DNA from: Bacillus thuringiensis
Lineage (GTDB): Bacteria > Bacillota > Bacilli > Bacillales > Bacillaceae_G
Direction of reading: 5' to 3'
Length of the DNA stretch: 64,000 nt
NCBI RefSeq assembly: GCF_001182785.1
Contig: NZ_CP012099.1
Coordinates: forward strand, 1,424,501 to 1,488,500
The position numbers were made by a program, and so were the translations under genes. The first letter of the stretch is position 1. Each line of letters opens with the position of its first letter. The notes beneath the pieces were generated by a model. The model searched no databases. It had not been told where the DNA came from and saw only the letters and a list, made by a program, of their open reading frames with translations. Positions 42,388-53,041 of the stretch are shown here, piece after piece.

Positions 42388-43302
42388 ATGAATCAGCAAG
42401 GTGTATTTACAGATTACTTTCATGAAGTAGAAAATTGGTGTGAAAGTGTTCTTCATGTATTAGATAGCCGCGCAATGGAAGTGTATGATGTCCATATGCT
42501 TGCTTATAAAATTCAGACGTTATTAGAGCGTATGAAAGAGCATGAGTATGAAACAGATGCAGAGTTTATGTATGAAATAAGCGATGATGTAGAACATATT
42601 CAGCATCACTTGCAGGAAGTATTTATGCAAGAAGAAGAGGAGTATGAATTATATGAAAGAGGGGATAGTGAACGAGCTGTTCCAATTGGAGGACATACAC
42701 TCCCACCATTACCTTATCCGTATAATGCGTTAGAACCGTATATTTCTAAAGAAATTATGATGTTACACCATGATAAACATCATCGTAGTTACGTGGAAGG
42801 GTTAAATAAAGCAGAGAAGATGATGGAAGAAGCGAGAAAAACAAATCAATTTGATTTAATTAAGCATTGGGAAAGGGAAGCGGCTTTTCATGGATCAGGC
42901 CATTACTTACACACAATATTTTGGAATAACATGAAAAAAGATGGTGGTGGAAGTCCAAGAGGTGCTTTTTCACAACAAATCGAACAAGATTTTGGGAGCT
43001 TTTTACGTTTCCAAAAACATTTTACAGAAGCGGCCTCTAAAGTAGAAGGTTCAGGCTGGGCAATTCTCGTTTGGGTGCCCCGGTCTGGAAGGTTAGAAAT
43101 TTTGCAAAGTACACTTCATCAATTATTTACACAATGGGATACGATACCACTTCTTGTACTAGATGTCTGGGAACATGCGTATTATTTACAATACCAAAAT
43201 CGAAAAGATGAATATATTAAAAACTGGTGGAATGTTGTAAACTGGCCTGATGTAGAAAAAAGGTTTGAAACTGCGAAACAAATTGAATGGACACCATATT
43301 AG
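42388..43302 (+). CDS. Superoxide dismutase with N-terminal extension
   Basis: 304 residues: a helical acidic N-terminal extension of about 100 residues, then a complete Mn/Fe SOD domain (HTLPPLPYPYNALEPY from 103). Metal ligands are present: H127 in LHHDKHH, H175 in LHTIFW, and Asp and His in LDVWEHAYYLQY. This layout matches the second SOD (SodF/SodA2 type) of Bacillus. GGGAGGTG precedes ATG 42388; a start at 42349 is not needed. The role of the extension is unknown. Confidence 0.9.
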   Translation: MNQQGVFTDYFHEVENWCESVLHVLDSRAMEVYDVHMLAYKIQTLLERMKEHEYETDAEFMYEISDDVEHIQHHLQEVFMQEEEEYELYERGDSERAVPIGGHTLPPLPYPYNALEPYISKEIMMLHHDKHHRSYVEGLNKAEKMMEEARKTNQFDLIKHWEREAAFHGSGHYLHTIFWNNMKKDGGGSPRGAFSQQIEQDFGSFLRFQKHFTEAASKVEGSGWAILVWVPRSGRLEILQSTLHQLFTQWDTIPLLVLDVWEHAYYLQYQNRKDEYIKNWWNVVNWPDVEKRFETAKQIEWTPY

Positions 43303-43303
43303 A

Positions 43304-43326
43304 CGCAAATTCCCTGCGTCTTTTTT
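43304..43326 (+). terminator. Terminator
   Basis: GACGCA/TGCGTC followed by TTTTTT. Confidence 0.7.
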
Positions 43327-43351
43327 AATGGAAGCAGAAGGAAGATTTCGT

Positions 43352-43379
43352 TCATATTTTAAAAGGCCAAGCATACACT
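43352..43379 (+). promoter_or_regulatory. Sigma-E (mother-cell) promoter of dacB
   Basis: TCATATT matches -35 KMATATT, then 13 bases, then CATACACT matches -10 CATACANT. Fits the known sigma-E control of dacB-spmAB in B. subtilis. Confidence 0.78.
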
Positions 43380-43414
43380 TGTACAAAAAGTGCCAAAAGG
43401 ACGTGGGGGGAAAT

Positions 43415-44539
43415 ATGAGACGAATTTGTGTAATCATTACGCTTCTTATTATGTACGCAAGCGTTATGCCGATTCCTACATATGCAAAGATGAACAGCAA
43501 TGTCAGTGCTCGAAATGCTGTATTAATGGAGCAACAGTCTGGTCGTGTATTATACGGAAAAGCAGAACATGAGCCGCAAAAAATTGCTAGTATAACAAAA
43601 ATCATGACCGCCTTGTTAGCTGCTGAATCAGGGAAGATGAAAGAAATGGTATCAGTTAGTAATGAAGCGGTGAGAGTGGAAGGATCGGCAATCTATTTAA
43701 AGCCTGGACAAAAAGTGAAGTTAGAAGATTTAGTATACGGACTTATGCTTAGATCTGGTAATGACGCAGCGCAAGTAATTGCTGAAAGTGTGGGTGGGAG
43801 TATAGATGGATTCGTATATTTAATGAATGAGAAGGCAAAAGAAATTGGAATGAAAGATACTCACTTCTCAAACCCTCATGGTTTAGATGGAGATGGATCA
43901 CATTATTCGTCGGCTTACGATATGGCATTATTAACAAAATATGCAATGGGGAACGAGAACTTTAAGAAAATCTTTGGAACAAAAACGTATAAATCAGATT
44001 CTTGGGATTACCCGTGGAAAAATAAACATAAGCTGGTGACATCTTATTATGAATTTGCAACAGGAGGAAAAACAGGCTTTACGAAGAAAGCAGGAAGAAC
44101 GCTTGTTACAACGGCATCAAAAGATGGACTAGATTTAATTGTCGTAACTTTGAGTGCTTCTAGTGACTGGGATGATCATATGAATTTGTTTGATAAAGGT
44201 TTTGAACGTTTCAAACAAACGAAAGTTTTAGGACAAGGAGCAATTGCTGAAATAAATGAAAAGAAGTATGCCAACCATGTTTATACGAAAAATGGTTTTT
44301 CAGTACCGTTAACTGAAGAGGAAAGAAAGAACGTGGTATTAAAAGTTGAACTTGATAAAAGTGCAAATCTTAAGGACGGAGTAAAGGTTGGAAAGACAGA
44401 TGTTTATGTTGGTAATGAGAAAGTTGGAGAACGGAATTTATTTTATAGTAAACGGAAGTTAGTAGCTACAACGGGACTTTACTGGAATAATGTGAAAGAG
44501 ATTTTTTCTTACATGATAGGTGTTGGGAACGATGGTTAA
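43415..44539 (+). CDS. dacB: Sporulation D-alanyl-D-alanine carboxypeptidase DacB (PBP5*)
   Basis: Trims pentapeptides during spore cortex synthesis. 374 residues: signal peptide to about TYA (23), active-site S59-x-x-K62 in IASITKIM, SGN in LRSGNDAA and KTG in GGKTGFTKKAG, plus the C-terminal beta domain. ATG 43415 follows GGGGGG; the frame to 43265 runs into the SOD gene and is rejected. Overlaps spmA by 8 bases. Confidence 0.94.
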   Translation: MRRICVIITLLIMYASVMPIPTYAKMNSNVSARNAVLMEQQSGRVLYGKAEHEPQKIASITKIMTALLAAESGKMKEMVSVSNEAVRVEGSAIYLKPGQKVKLEDLVYGLMLRSGNDAAQVIAESVGGSIDGFVYLMNEKAKEIGMKDTHFSNPHGLDGDGSHYSSAYDMALLTKYAMGNENFKKIFGTKTYKSDSWDYPWKNKHKLVTSYYEFATGGKTGFTKKAGRTLVTTASKDGLDLIVVTLSASSDWDDHMNLFDKGFERFKQTKVLGQGAIAEINEKKYANHVYTKNGFSVPLTEEERKNVVLKVELDKSANLKDGVKVGKTDVYVGNEKVGERNLFYSKRKLVATTGLYWNNVKEIFSYMIGVGNDG

Positions 44540-45128
44540 TCTCGTATGGGTAGCGATGGCTGTTATTGGGATTGTATACGCCATGATAAACGGAACGATG
44601 GAAGAAGTGAATAAAGCTGTATTTGACGGGGCAAAAGATGCAGTAACGATTTGTATAGGACTTATTAGTGTTTTAGTATTTTGGCTTGGTTTAATGAAAA
44701 TTGCAGAGGAAGCGGGACTGTTAAAAAAGTTAGTTACACTTTTTATGCCGATAGTAAAGAGGTTGTTTCCAGAAATACCGAAGGATCATCCGTCCATGGG
44801 ATTTATTTTATCCAATATGATGGCAAACTTTTTTGGTCTAGGTAATGCAGCAACTCCTCTTGGTATTAAAGCGATGGAACAACTAAAAGAGTTAAATGGA
44901 GGAAAGGATTCGGCGAGCCGTTCTATGGTGACGTTTCTAGCATTAAATACATCGGCTATTACATTAATTCCTACGACAGTCATTTCAATTCGAATGACGT
45001 ATGAATCAGCGAATCCTACTGAAATTGTTGGGGTAACTTTTATTGCACAAGTACTTTCTATGATTGGAGCAATTTGGATTGACCGCTATTTTTACCGAAG
45101 AAGGAGTAGAAAGGGGCGGAAAAAATGA
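44532..45128 (+). CDS. spmA: Spore maturation protein SpmA
   Basis: 198-residue membrane protein, nucleoside recognition (Gate) family, required for spore core dehydration in B. subtilis. MMANFFGLGNAATPLGIKAM is the typical motif. ATG 44532 overlaps the dacB end, and the C-terminus overlaps spmB by four bases, so the three genes are translated together. Confidence 0.92.
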   Translation: MVNLVWVAMAVIGIVYAMINGTMEEVNKAVFDGAKDAVTICIGLISVLVFWLGLMKIAEEAGLLKKLVTLFMPIVKRLFPEIPKDHPSMGFILSNMMANFFGLGNAATPLGIKAMEQLKELNGGKDSASRSMVTFLALNTSAITLIPTTVISIRMTYESANPTEIVGVTFIAQVLSMIGAIWIDRYFYRRRSRKGRKK

Positions 45129-45655
45129 GTATTGTAAATACAATTTCCTTATGGGTAATCCCTTGTGTAATTGGTTTTATCCTTTTATATGGGACGATAA
45201 AGAAAGTGCCGACGTATGAATCGTTCGTTGAGGGAGGAAAAGAAGGGATTCAAATTGCAATTTCCATTTTACCGTTTATGGTTGGAATGCTTGTGTCTAT
45301 TTCTATATTCCGATCGTCAGGTGCGCTAGATGCAATGATATCAGTAATGAAGCCAATGTTAGATTTAATTCATGTTCCAGCAGAAATCGTTCCATTAGCA
45401 CTAATACGCCCTATTTCTGGCTCTGCTGGTCTAAGTATTACGACTGATTTAATTGCCACATATGGGCCAGATTCATTCATTGGGAGATTAGCTTCTACGA
45501 TGCAAGGGAGTACAGATACGACTTTTTATATTTTAACAGTATACTTTGGAGCTGTTGGTATTAGAAAAATGGGAGATGCATTAAAAGTAGGTCTTTTTGC
45601 AGATTTAATCGGAATTATTTGCTCGATTGTCTTTGTTTCTCTATTGTTTCAGTAA
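45125..45655 (+). CDS. spmB: Spore maturation protein SpmB
   Basis: 176-residue membrane protein, partner of SpmA; RPISGSAGLSITTDLI is the conserved Gate-domain motif. ATGA overlap with spmA. The operon ends at the terminator at 45699. Confidence 0.92.
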   Translation: MSIVNTISLWVIPCVIGFILLYGTIKKVPTYESFVEGGKEGIQIAISILPFMVGMLVSISIFRSSGALDAMISVMKPMLDLIHVPAEIVPLALIRPISGSAGLSITTDLIATYGPDSFIGRLASTMQGSTDTTFYILTVYFGAVGIRKMGDALKVGLFADLIGIICSIVFVSLLFQ

Positions 45656-45698
45656 AGCTATTCATTTTTTATGCTATTTCGCGTATAATACGTATACG

Positions 45699-45734
45699 AC
45701 CACTATTAAGGTGTAGCTTAATAGTGGTTTTTTT
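45699..45734 (+). terminator. Terminator of dacB-spmAB
   Basis: ACCACTATTAAG with CTTAATAGTGGT, then seven T. Confidence 0.9.
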
Positions 45735-45944
45735 ATGCAGTATTTTTGACAAAATGATGAACTTTTATTGTGAGAAATATGAAAAATATGGACAATAATA
45801 AAGGATAAAAACATGATTTGACCTTTATATGTTTATTATCATCGCTATGTTGTTTAAGTGAGATGGAGCGAATAACCGTAAAGCGTATGCGGTTGCCAAG
45901 TCTTTCTAATGTAAGGTAAGATAAATTCGAGGTGAAAAAAAGAA

Positions 45945-46673
45945 ATGGAACGATTACAAAAAGTGATTGCGCAAGCAGGTATTGCATCGAGAAGAAAGGC
46001 TGAGGAATTAATTCAGCAAGGAAAAGTAAAAGTTAACGGAAAAATAGTGAAAGAGTTAGGAACAAAAGTAACTCCTCAAGATAAAGTAGAAGTAAATAAC
46101 ATCCCTCTTGAAAAAGAAGAACCTGTTTATTTTTTACTATATAAACCAACTGGTGTAATTTCAAGTGTATCAGATGATAAAGGTAGAAATGTTGTAACAG
46201 ACTTTTTCCCTGAAATTACACAACGCTTATTCCCAATCGGACGTCTAGATTATGATACGTCAGGAGTATTATTAATGACAAACGACGGGGACTTCGCAAA
46301 TATATTAATGCATCCTAAATATAAAGTTGAAAAAACGTATGTTGCAAAAATAAAAGGTCCACTAACAGGTGAGAAAATTCGTATGTTAGAACGCGGTGTT
46401 GCACTAGAAGATGGTAAAACAGCACCAGCACATGTGAAAATCATTTCTTGGGACAAGCGTAAAGAGATGGCTATTGTACAATTAACAATTCATGAAGGAC
46501 GTAATCGTCAAGTGCGTCGTATGTTTGAAGCGTTAGACTGTAAAGTAGTGAAATTAAAACGTGAACGTTATGCTTTCTTAGAAGTAGGAAGCCTGCGACC
46601 TGGTGATGCGAGAGAATTGACACCACATGAGGTGAAACAATTACGCGCGCTTGCTTCTACAAAGCCAAGATAA
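45945..46673 (+). CDS. rluB: 23S rRNA pseudouridine synthase RluB
   Basis: Makes pseudouridine in 23S rRNA. 242 residues: S4 RNA-binding domain (MERLQKVIAQAGIASRRKAEELI) and RsuA/RluB catalytic domain with GRLDYDTSGVLLMTNDG holding the catalytic Asp, and EGRNRQVRRMFEAL. GAGGTGA precedes ATG. Lies between spmB and resA as in B. subtilis. Confidence 0.93.
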   Translation: MERLQKVIAQAGIASRRKAEELIQQGKVKVNGKIVKELGTKVTPQDKVEVNNIPLEKEEPVYFLLYKPTGVISSVSDDKGRNVVTDFFPEITQRLFPIGRLDYDTSGVLLMTNDGDFANILMHPKYKVEKTYVAKIKGPLTGEKIRMLERGVALEDGKTAPAHVKIISWDKRKEMAIVQLTIHEGRNRQVRRMFEALDCKVVKLKRERYAFLEVGSLRPGDARELTPHEVKQLRALASTKPR

Positions 46674-46686
46674 GCTATAGAGTTAA

Positions 46687-46722
46687 AAATTCACCAGTGG
46701 AGTGCTCTGCTGGTGATTTATT
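46687..46722 (+). terminator. Weak terminator after rluB
   Basis: TCACCAG (46691) with CTGGTGA (46710), then TTTA; short T-run. Confidence 0.5.
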
Positions 46723-46779
46723 CAATACAACATTTACAGAAGATAATACATAACATTTACCGAGGAGAGGAGAGGTAAT

Positions 46780-47301
46780 ATGAAGAAAAATCGCTTATTA
46801 TTTCGCGTTATTATTCTACTCATTTTATGTGGTGCTGTAGGATTTACCCTTTATCAAGGATTCTTTGCTAATAAAGAGAAAATGCAAATCGGAAAAGAAG
46901 CACCTAACTTTGTTGTGACGGATTTAGAAGGGAAGAAAATTGAACTAAAAGATTTAAAGGGGAAAGGTGTATTTTTAAACTTTTGGGGCACGTGGTGTAA
47001 ACCTTGTGAAAAAGAAATGCCTTATATGAATGAGTTATATCCAAAGTATAAAGAAAAAGGCGTTGAAATCATAGCGTTAGATGCAGATGAAACGGATATT
47101 GCAGTAAAGAACTTTGTGAACCAATATGATTTGAAATTCCCAGTTGCAATTGATAAAGGACAAAAGATTATAGGAACATATGGAGTAGGTCCATTACCGA
47201 CAAGCTTTTTGATTGATAAAGATGGAAAAGTAATGGAGCAAATTATAGGTGAACAAACGAAAGAACAGTTAGAAGGGTATTTAAAGAAAATTACTCCGTA
47301 A
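46780..47301 (+). CDS. resA: Thiol-disulfide oxidoreductase ResA
   Basis: Reduces the apocytochrome c heme-binding cysteines outside the membrane. 173 residues: N-terminal anchor (about 8-28), thioredoxin fold with C73-K-P-C76 ([11 protein letters not shown]) and cis-Pro loop GPLPTSF. GAGGAGAGGAG precedes ATG. First of the resABC cytochrome c maturation genes. Confidence 0.95.
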   Translation: MKKNRLLFRVIILLILCGAVGFTLYQGFFANKEKMQIGKEAPNFVVTDLEGKKIELKDLKGKGVFLNFWGTWCKPCEKEMPYMNELYPKYKEKGVEIIALDADETDIAVKNFVNQYDLKFPVAIDKGQKIIGTYGVGPLPTSFLIDKDGKVMEQIIGEQTKEQLEGYLKKITP

Positions 47302-47425
47302 TAAAGAAAGCCTTTACATAAGAGGTGCGTGTCTATAGTGCCTCTGGTTTAAAAATTCTGAGTATTGCGGTAACTCGAGGTTAGAATATACAATAGTACA
47401 TATAGATACAGGGGCGGTGAGAGTG

Positions 47426-49048
47426 TTGAAAGAAATTAAGTGTGAATGTGGACATGTTAATCCGATAGGAACCGTTTTTTGTGAAGCTTGCGGGAAACCA
47501 TTTGAAAGCAATGAAAATGCAAAACTATTGGATATGCGCTATGAGGGGAGTGCACGGAGATCTCTCACGCAAACAAAAACGATAGTCGATAAAATTTGGA
47601 GCTTTTTCTCTTCTGTAAAAGTGGGTGTATGGCTAATCGTTATAACTTTAGCTGCATCAGCGATAGGAACTATTTTTCCGCAAGAAATGTACATAACTCC
47701 AGGGATTGCACCAGCTGAATATTATAAACAAGAATACGGATTTTTAGGACAATTATACTATCAATTAGGATTTAATAATTTATACGGTTCATGGTGGTAT
47801 ATGATTTTGATTGCTTCTATCGGTATTTCACTTGTGATATGTAGTTTAGACCGCGTTATTCCGCTTTATAAAGCTTTAAAAAAGCAAGGCGTAAAAAGAC
47901 ATCCTAGCTTTTTAAAGAGACAGAGAATATATGGGACTGGTACACCGCAAGATGGTGACCTGGAAACAGTGCAAAAGAATTTAAAGAAAAGAAACTATAA
48001 TGTGAAAGTGGAAGACGGAAACGTTTTAGCAGAAAAGGGACGCTTCTCGCGTTGGGGTCCATATGTAAATCATATCGGTCTTATTATCTTTTTATTCGGT
48101 GCGATGCTTCGTTTTTTACCGAGTATGTACGTAGACGAAGCACTTTGGTTACGTGATGGTGAAACGAAAGAAATACCAGGGACGGATGGACAATACTACT
48201 TAAAAAACGAGAAATTTATAAAAGAAGTTTATGATAAAAGTAAGGATAAGGAAGTTTTTGAGGAAGCGATTGATCGTGTAGGCGATAAAATGATTGCGAA
48301 AAACTTCCAAACGAATGCTGTATTATATAAAGCTGTGGGTGAAAATATAGCAGGGCAAAAACCAAAGTTGGAAAAAGTAAAAGAAGCGGAAATTCGAGTG
48401 AATGAACCACTGAAATTTGATCAATTTGCAGTGTATCAAGTGGATTATAAAGAAAGTGAATTTAAAAGTATGTCCTTCAACTTGCAAAATAAAGAAAATA
48501 ATCAAAAATGGGGACCGATTAAAGTAGATTTAACGAATCCTAAGGAAAAATATGATTTAGGAAATGGTTATTCTCTAGAACTATTAAGCTATTTTCCTGA
48601 TTTTTATTTCGATGAGAATGGAAAACCAAATACAAAAACGAAATTACCGAACAATCCTGCATTTGTATTTAAAATGTTTACACCTGAAACACCAGATGGT
48701 GAAGTGAGTTTTGTTGGTATTCAGCAAAATATAGAACCTGATGGAAACAACAAATATAAAATGTCGTTTGCAGGTGTTGAAATGCAAAATGCAACAGCAC
48801 TTACTGTAAGAAAAGATTTAACGCTTTGGATTCTCGGTATTGGAGGATTTATATTTATGGTTGGTGTCATTCAAGGTATGTATTGGAATCATCGCCGTAT
48901 TTGGATACAACGGGTTAATGATGAATGGTGGATTGCAGGGCATACGAATAAAAATTGGTTCGGTTTAAAGAAAGATATTGAAAGAGTAATAGAAGGTACA
49001 GCAATTCCACAGCCAAATGATAAAGTAATTGATAAAAAAATTAGTTAA
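47426..49048 (+). CDS. resB: Cytochrome c biogenesis protein ResB, with N-terminal zinc ribbon
   Basis: 540 residues. Four membrane segments and a large external domain of the ResB/Ccs1 type, delivering heme to apocytochrome c with ResC. Before the first segment is a CxC...CxxC ribbon (C6, C8, C19, C22). TTG 47426 is the start best spaced from GGCGGTGA; GTG codons at 47417 and 47423 are in frame. The gene is 14 bases before resC. Confidence 0.93.
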   Translation: MKEIKCECGHVNPIGTVFCEACGKPFESNENAKLLDMRYEGSARRSLTQTKTIVDKIWSFFSSVKVGVWLIVITLAASAIGTIFPQEMYITPGIAPAEYYKQEYGFLGQLYYQLGFNNLYGSWWYMILIASIGISLVICSLDRVIPLYKALKKQGVKRHPSFLKRQRIYGTGTPQDGDLETVQKNLKKRNYNVKVEDGNVLAEKGRFSRWGPYVNHIGLIIFLFGAMLRFLPSMYVDEALWLRDGETKEIPGTDGQYYLKNEKFIKEVYDKSKDKEVFEEAIDRVGDKMIAKNFQTNAVLYKAVGENIAGQKPKLEKVKEAEIRVNEPLKFDQFAVYQVDYKESEFKSMSFNLQNKENNQKWGPIKVDLTNPKEKYDLGNGYSLELLSYFPDFYFDENGKPNTKTKLPNNPAFVFKMFTPETPDGEVSFVGIQQNIEPDGNNKYKMSFAGVEMQNATALTVRKDLTLWILGIGGFIFMVGVIQGMYWNHRRIWIQRVNDEWWIAGHTNKNWFGLKKDIERVIEGTAIPQPNDKVIDKKIS

Positions 49049-49062
49049 GGTGGGGAAACGAT

Positions 49063-50220
49063 ATGGTGCAAATAAGTAGTAACTTTCTCTTTACCGCATT
49101 TATTTTATATTTAATTGCGACTCTATTTTTTGGGGGAGCCATTAAAGAAAAGGGTCATAAATGGGCAAATATAGGAATAACAATTACAATTTTAGGGTTT
49201 ATAGCACAAACAGTATATTTTGTTACAAGGTGGATTGCATCAGGGCATGCGCCAGTTAGTAACTTTTTTGAATTCGGTACATTTTTCGGCATGATGCTTG
49301 TAGGAGCATTTATTGTAATGTATTTTATGTACCGCGTAAGTATAATCGGACTATTTGCATTACCAGTTGCGCTTTTATTAATTGCCTATGCAAGTATGTT
49401 TCCGAGGGAAATATCTCCGCTTATTCCATCATTAAAAAGTAATTGGTTACATATTCACGTGACGACTGCAGCAGCAGGACAAGCAATTTTAGCGATTAGT
49501 TTTATTACGGGCGTTATGTATTTATTGAAAAATGTAGATCAATCAACGAGAAGTAAACGGACATTTTGGCTAGAGATGGTAGTATTTACACTTGTTTGTA
49601 CAGTTGGATTTATTGGAGTAACAACGGTATTTTCTAGTATGAAATATGAAGCGAAGTTTCAATGGATTGATAAAAATGAACAACAACTGGAAATGAAGTA
49701 TAATCTTCCGGCTTTAGTTGGACCGCATGAAGGGAAGTTACTGACAGAAAATAAATTAGAACCGGCAGTTGAAGTTCCAGCGATTGTAAATGCGAAAAAA
49801 TTAAATACTGTTATTTGGTCAGTGTTAGTTGGAACATTACTTTATGTTGTATTAAGACTTGTTTTACGGAAGCGAGTATCGGCGGCACTTCAGCCGTTAG
49901 TAAAGAATACGAATAGTGATTTACTAGATGAAATCGGATATCGATCTATTGCAATTGGATTCCCAGTTTTCACATTAGGGGCGTTAATTTTTGCAATGAT
50001 TTGGGCTCAAATAGCGTGGACGCGTTTTTGGGGCTGGGATCCGAAAGAGGTTTGGGCACTTATAACGTGGCTCTTTTATGCTGCAGTACTACATTTACGA
50101 TTATCTAAAGGGTGGCATGGAGAGAAATCAGCTTGGCTTGCAGTAATTGGTTTTGCAATTATTATGTTTAATTTTATTGTAGTAAACTTAATTATTGCCG
50201 GTTTACATTCATATGCGTAG
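49063..50220 (+). CDS. resC: Cytochrome c biogenesis protein ResC (CcsA)
   Basis: Heme handling subunit of System II cytochrome c maturation. 385 residues, eight or so membrane segments, tryptophan-rich heme motif [19 protein letters not shown] and conserved histidines ([23 protein letters not shown]). GGTGGGG before ATG. Terminated at 50224, separating it from resD. Confidence 0.93.
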   Translation: MVQISSNFLFTAFILYLIATLFFGGAIKEKGHKWANIGITITILGFIAQTVYFVTRWIASGHAPVSNFFEFGTFFGMMLVGAFIVMYFMYRVSIIGLFALPVALLLIAYASMFPREISPLIPSLKSNWLHIHVTTAAAGQAILAISFITGVMYLLKNVDQSTRSKRTFWLEMVVFTLVCTVGFIGVTTVFSSMKYEAKFQWIDKNEQQLEMKYNLPALVGPHEGKLLTENKLEPAVEVPAIVNAKKLNTVIWSVLVGTLLYVVLRLVLRKRVSAALQPLVKNTNSDLLDEIGYRSIAIGFPVFTLGALIFAMIWAQIAWTRFWGWDPKEVWALITWLFYAAVLHLRLSKGWHGEKSAWLAVIGFAIIMFNFIVVNLIIAGLHSYA

Positions 50221-50223
50221 AGA

Positions 50224-50265
50224 AATAAAATAGGAGAGTGCATGTCACTTTCCTATTTTATTTTT
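50224..50265 (+). terminator. Terminator after resC
   Basis: AAATAGGAGAGTG with CACTTTCCTATTT, then TATTTTT. Confidence 0.85.
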
Positions 50266-50491
50266 GTCAACTTTTCTTCTTTTTTGAGAAAAACATGACA
50301 AAGTAGCGGTTGATTTTGTAAAATGATGTCGAGGACATTATATACTGTTCAAAAAAAATACATAGTTTTGGAAAAAAATCGAACAAAATTTATTATTCTT
50401 GTGAAGCATAATATGGGAAGTGAAACATTTAGAAGATTGCTTAAATAAACGAGAATAGCGCAACATAATAGTAAAGAAGGGTAGGTGTGAA

Positions 50492-50516
50492 CCGCTGAGG
50501 TGAGAGTACGCAGCGG
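50492..50516 (+). promoter_or_regulatory. Hairpin just before resD
   Basis: CCGCTG (50492-50497) pairs with CAGCGG (50511-50516); AGGTGAG lies in the loop and the start codon follows 6 bases later. It may affect resD translation. Confidence 0.4.
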
Positions 50517-50522
50517 GTAGAG

Positions 50523-51239
50523 ATGGAAAATGAATCAAGAATTTTAATTGTAGATGATGAGGATCGTATTCGTCGTTTATTGAAAATGTACTTAGAAAGA
50601 GAACAATACACAATTGAAGAAGCAGATAATGGTGATACAGCTTTAGAAATGGCGTTGCAAAATGATTACGATTTAATCTTATTAGATCTTATGATGCCTG
50701 GTAAAGATGGCATTGAAGTATGTAGAGGGGTTCGTGAGAAGAAAGCGACACCAATTATTATGCTGACAGCAAAAGGTGAAGAAGTAAATAGAGTACAAGG
50801 ATTTGAAGTTGGAACAGATGATTATATTGTAAAGCCATTTAGTCCACGTGAGGTCGTGCTACGTGTGAAAGCGGTATTACGTCGTGCTGTACCAACAACA
50901 TTTTTTACACAAGATACAACAACAAAAGATGTTACTGTATTCCCGCACTTAACAATTGATAATGATGCACACCGTGTTACTGCAGATGGTAATGAAGTAA
51001 ACTTAACGCCGAAAGAATATGAGTTACTATTATTTTTAGCGAAAGCTCCTGATAAAGTATTCGATCGTGAGCAACTGTTAAAAGAAGTATGGCAATATGA
51101 ATTCTTCGGAGATTTACGTACAGTTGATACACATGTAAAGCGTTTACGTGAGAAGTTAAGCAAAAAATCACCAGATGCAGCGAAAATGATTGTTACTGTT
51201 TGGGGTGTAGGTTACAAATTCGAGGTTGTGAACGACTGA
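50523..51239 (+). CDS. resD: ResD response regulator
   Basis: OmpR-family regulator of respiration and of anaerobic and NO responses. 238 residues: receiver with D55 (LLDLMMPGKDG) and winged-helix domain (LTPKEYELLLFLAKAP, VDTHVKRLREKL). Last base overlaps resE. Possible regulator of hmp and resABC, as in B. subtilis. Confidence 0.95.
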   Translation: MENESRILIVDDEDRIRRLLKMYLEREQYTIEEADNGDTALEMALQNDYDLILLDLMMPGKDGIEVCRGVREKKATPIIMLTAKGEEVNRVQGFEVGTDDYIVKPFSPREVVLRVKAVLRRAVPTTFFTQDTTTKDVTVFPHLTIDNDAHRVTADGNEVNLTPKEYELLLFLAKAPDKVFDREQLLKEVWQYEFFGDLRTVDTHVKRLREKLSKKSPDAAKMIVTVWGVGYKFEVVND

Positions 51240-53014
51240 TGCTTTGGAGAAGTGTAGTAGGGAAGTTATGGATGACCATATTACTTCTCGTTTCGTTTGT
51301 TCTTGGATTTGTTGCGATTTTACTTTCACAGTTTTTTAGAACGTATTATGTTGATATGAGTGAAGCTAGGCTTCAAAAAGTCGCAACAAGTGTTTCGGAG
51401 TTAATTGAAGAAGGTGCCGATGTAAAAACGATTGAGAATATCGCGTACAAATTCTCTGATCCACTTTCAAGGATTATTATTGTAGAAGATGGTAAGGAAA
51501 TCTCTTCTTCACCGAAACAAGAAGGGTTAGTCACCCTTACAATGGATGATTTAAAAGAAGATAAAGAATTAGCTGCTGTTTTTACGGACAAAAAAGAAAT
51601 TAAAAATAACGTTAGAAAAGCGTCTAATAGTAGGAAGAATAAAAACACCGAAAATGATATTATGATCGTAGGAAAACCAGTGCAATCAAAAAATCAAAGT
51701 GCAGTGTTCGTATATGAATCTTTACAAGTACCGATACAAGGTATGGAAAGAACGACTGATTTTATTTTCTTATCGGCTGGAATTGCGATTATATTAACAA
51801 CTTTCTTTGCGTTCTTCTTATCTACTCGGATTACAGCGCCGCTTCGTAAAATGCGTGAGGTTGCTTTTGAAGTGTCACGTGGTAAGTTTGATGCAAAGGC
51901 TCCTATGGTATCTCAGGATGAGATTGGTGAGCTTGCAACGGCCTTAAATCAAATGGGAAAACAGTTGAAGTTCAATATGAACGCCTTGCAACAAGAAAAA
52001 GAGCAGTTAGCAAGTATTTTGAGTAGTATGGCAGATGGGGTTATTACGTTAAATCAAGAAGGTGAAGTTGTAGTAATCAATCCGCCGGCCGAACATTTCT
52101 TACAAGTTTGGCAAGAAGAAAAAGAGATAGAGCTAAGTAAAAAACTACCTTCTGAACTTGTGGAACTATTCCATCTCGTTGTAGAAAGCGAACAACAACA
52201 AGTTGTTGAAATTAATTTACAAAAAGGGAACTATGTAGTTCTTATGACGCCGCTTTACAATCAAACGAAAATTCGTGGAGCTGTAGCAGTACTGCGAGAT
52301 ATGACGGAAGAACGTCGTCTTGAAAAGATGCGTCAAGACTTTATTGCGAATGTATCGCATGAACTTCGTACACCAATGGTAATGCTACAAGGGTATAGTG
52401 AAGCGATTTTAGATGATATTGTGCAAACGAAAGAGGAAATTGATGAGTTTGTTCAAATTATTTATGATGAATCTGTTCGTTTAGGTAAACTTGTAAATGA
52501 ATTGTTAGATTTAGCTCGTATGGAAAGCGGTCATGTAGAGTTACATATTGGTGAAGTGGATATACATCCGTTTGTTGAAAAAATTGGTCGTAAATTCCAA
52601 GGGATTGCAAAGGATAAAGAAGTTGAACTAACAGTTGATTTCCGAAATCCGATCGAAGAATATGCGTTTGATGCAGATCGGATGGAACAAGTGTTGACGA
52701 ACTTGATTGATAACGCAATTCGTCATACGAATGCGGGTGGACATGTAACGCTTGTAATTGATACGAAAAATAATGACCTCATTTTTGAAGTGCAAGATTC
52801 GGGTGCAGGCATTCCAGAAGAGGATATTCCATTTTTATTTGATCGTTTCTATAAAGCTGATAAAGCAAGAACACGTGGGAAAAAGGGTGGAACAGGACTC
52901 GGGCTTGCGATTGCGAAAAACATTGTTCAAGGTCATGATGGTAAAATTTCTGTTTCAAGTATTGTTGGAGAAGGAACTACATTCTCTGTATATTTACCGA
53001 ATCGTATAATTTAG
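51239..53014 (+). CDS. resE: ResE sensor histidine kinase
   Basis: 591 residues: two membrane segments (about 12-32 and 172-195) with an external domain, HAMP, a PAS domain (ILSSMADGVITLNQEGEVVVIN), HisKA with H374 in FIANVSHELRTPMVMLQGY and HATPase (GTGLGLAIAKN). ATG 51239 overlaps the resD stop (TGATG), so the longer frame from 51200 is rejected. Confidence 0.95.
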   Translation: MLWRSVVGKLWMTILLLVSFVLGFVAILLSQFFRTYYVDMSEARLQKVATSVSELIEEGADVKTIENIAYKFSDPLSRIIIVEDGKEISSSPKQEGLVTLTMDDLKEDKELAAVFTDKKEIKNNVRKASNSRKNKNTENDIMIVGKPVQSKNQSAVFVYESLQVPIQGMERTTDFIFLSAGIAIILTTFFAFFLSTRITAPLRKMREVAFEVSRGKFDAKAPMVSQDEIGELATALNQMGKQLKFNMNALQQEKEQLASILSSMADGVITLNQEGEVVVINPPAEHFLQVWQEEKEIELSKKLPSELVELFHLVVESEQQQVVEINLQKGNYVVLMTPLYNQTKIRGAVAVLRDMTEERRLEKMRQDFIANVSHELRTPMVMLQGYSEAILDDIVQTKEEIDEFVQIIYDESVRLGKLVNELLDLARMESGHVELHIGEVDIHPFVEKIGRKFQGIAKDKEVELTVDFRNPIEEYAFDADRMEQVLTNLIDNAIRHTNAGGHVTLVIDTKNNDLIFEVQDSGAGIPEEDIPFLFDRFYKADKARTRGKKGGTGLGLAIAKNIVQGHDGKISVSSIVGEGTTFSVYLPNRII

Positions 53015-53041
53015 ATATACGTTTTTAAAGTTGATAATGAA

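Noticed and set aside
43265..43414. N-terminal extension of dacB
   Set aside because: It overlaps the SOD gene, a terminator and the sigma-E promoter.
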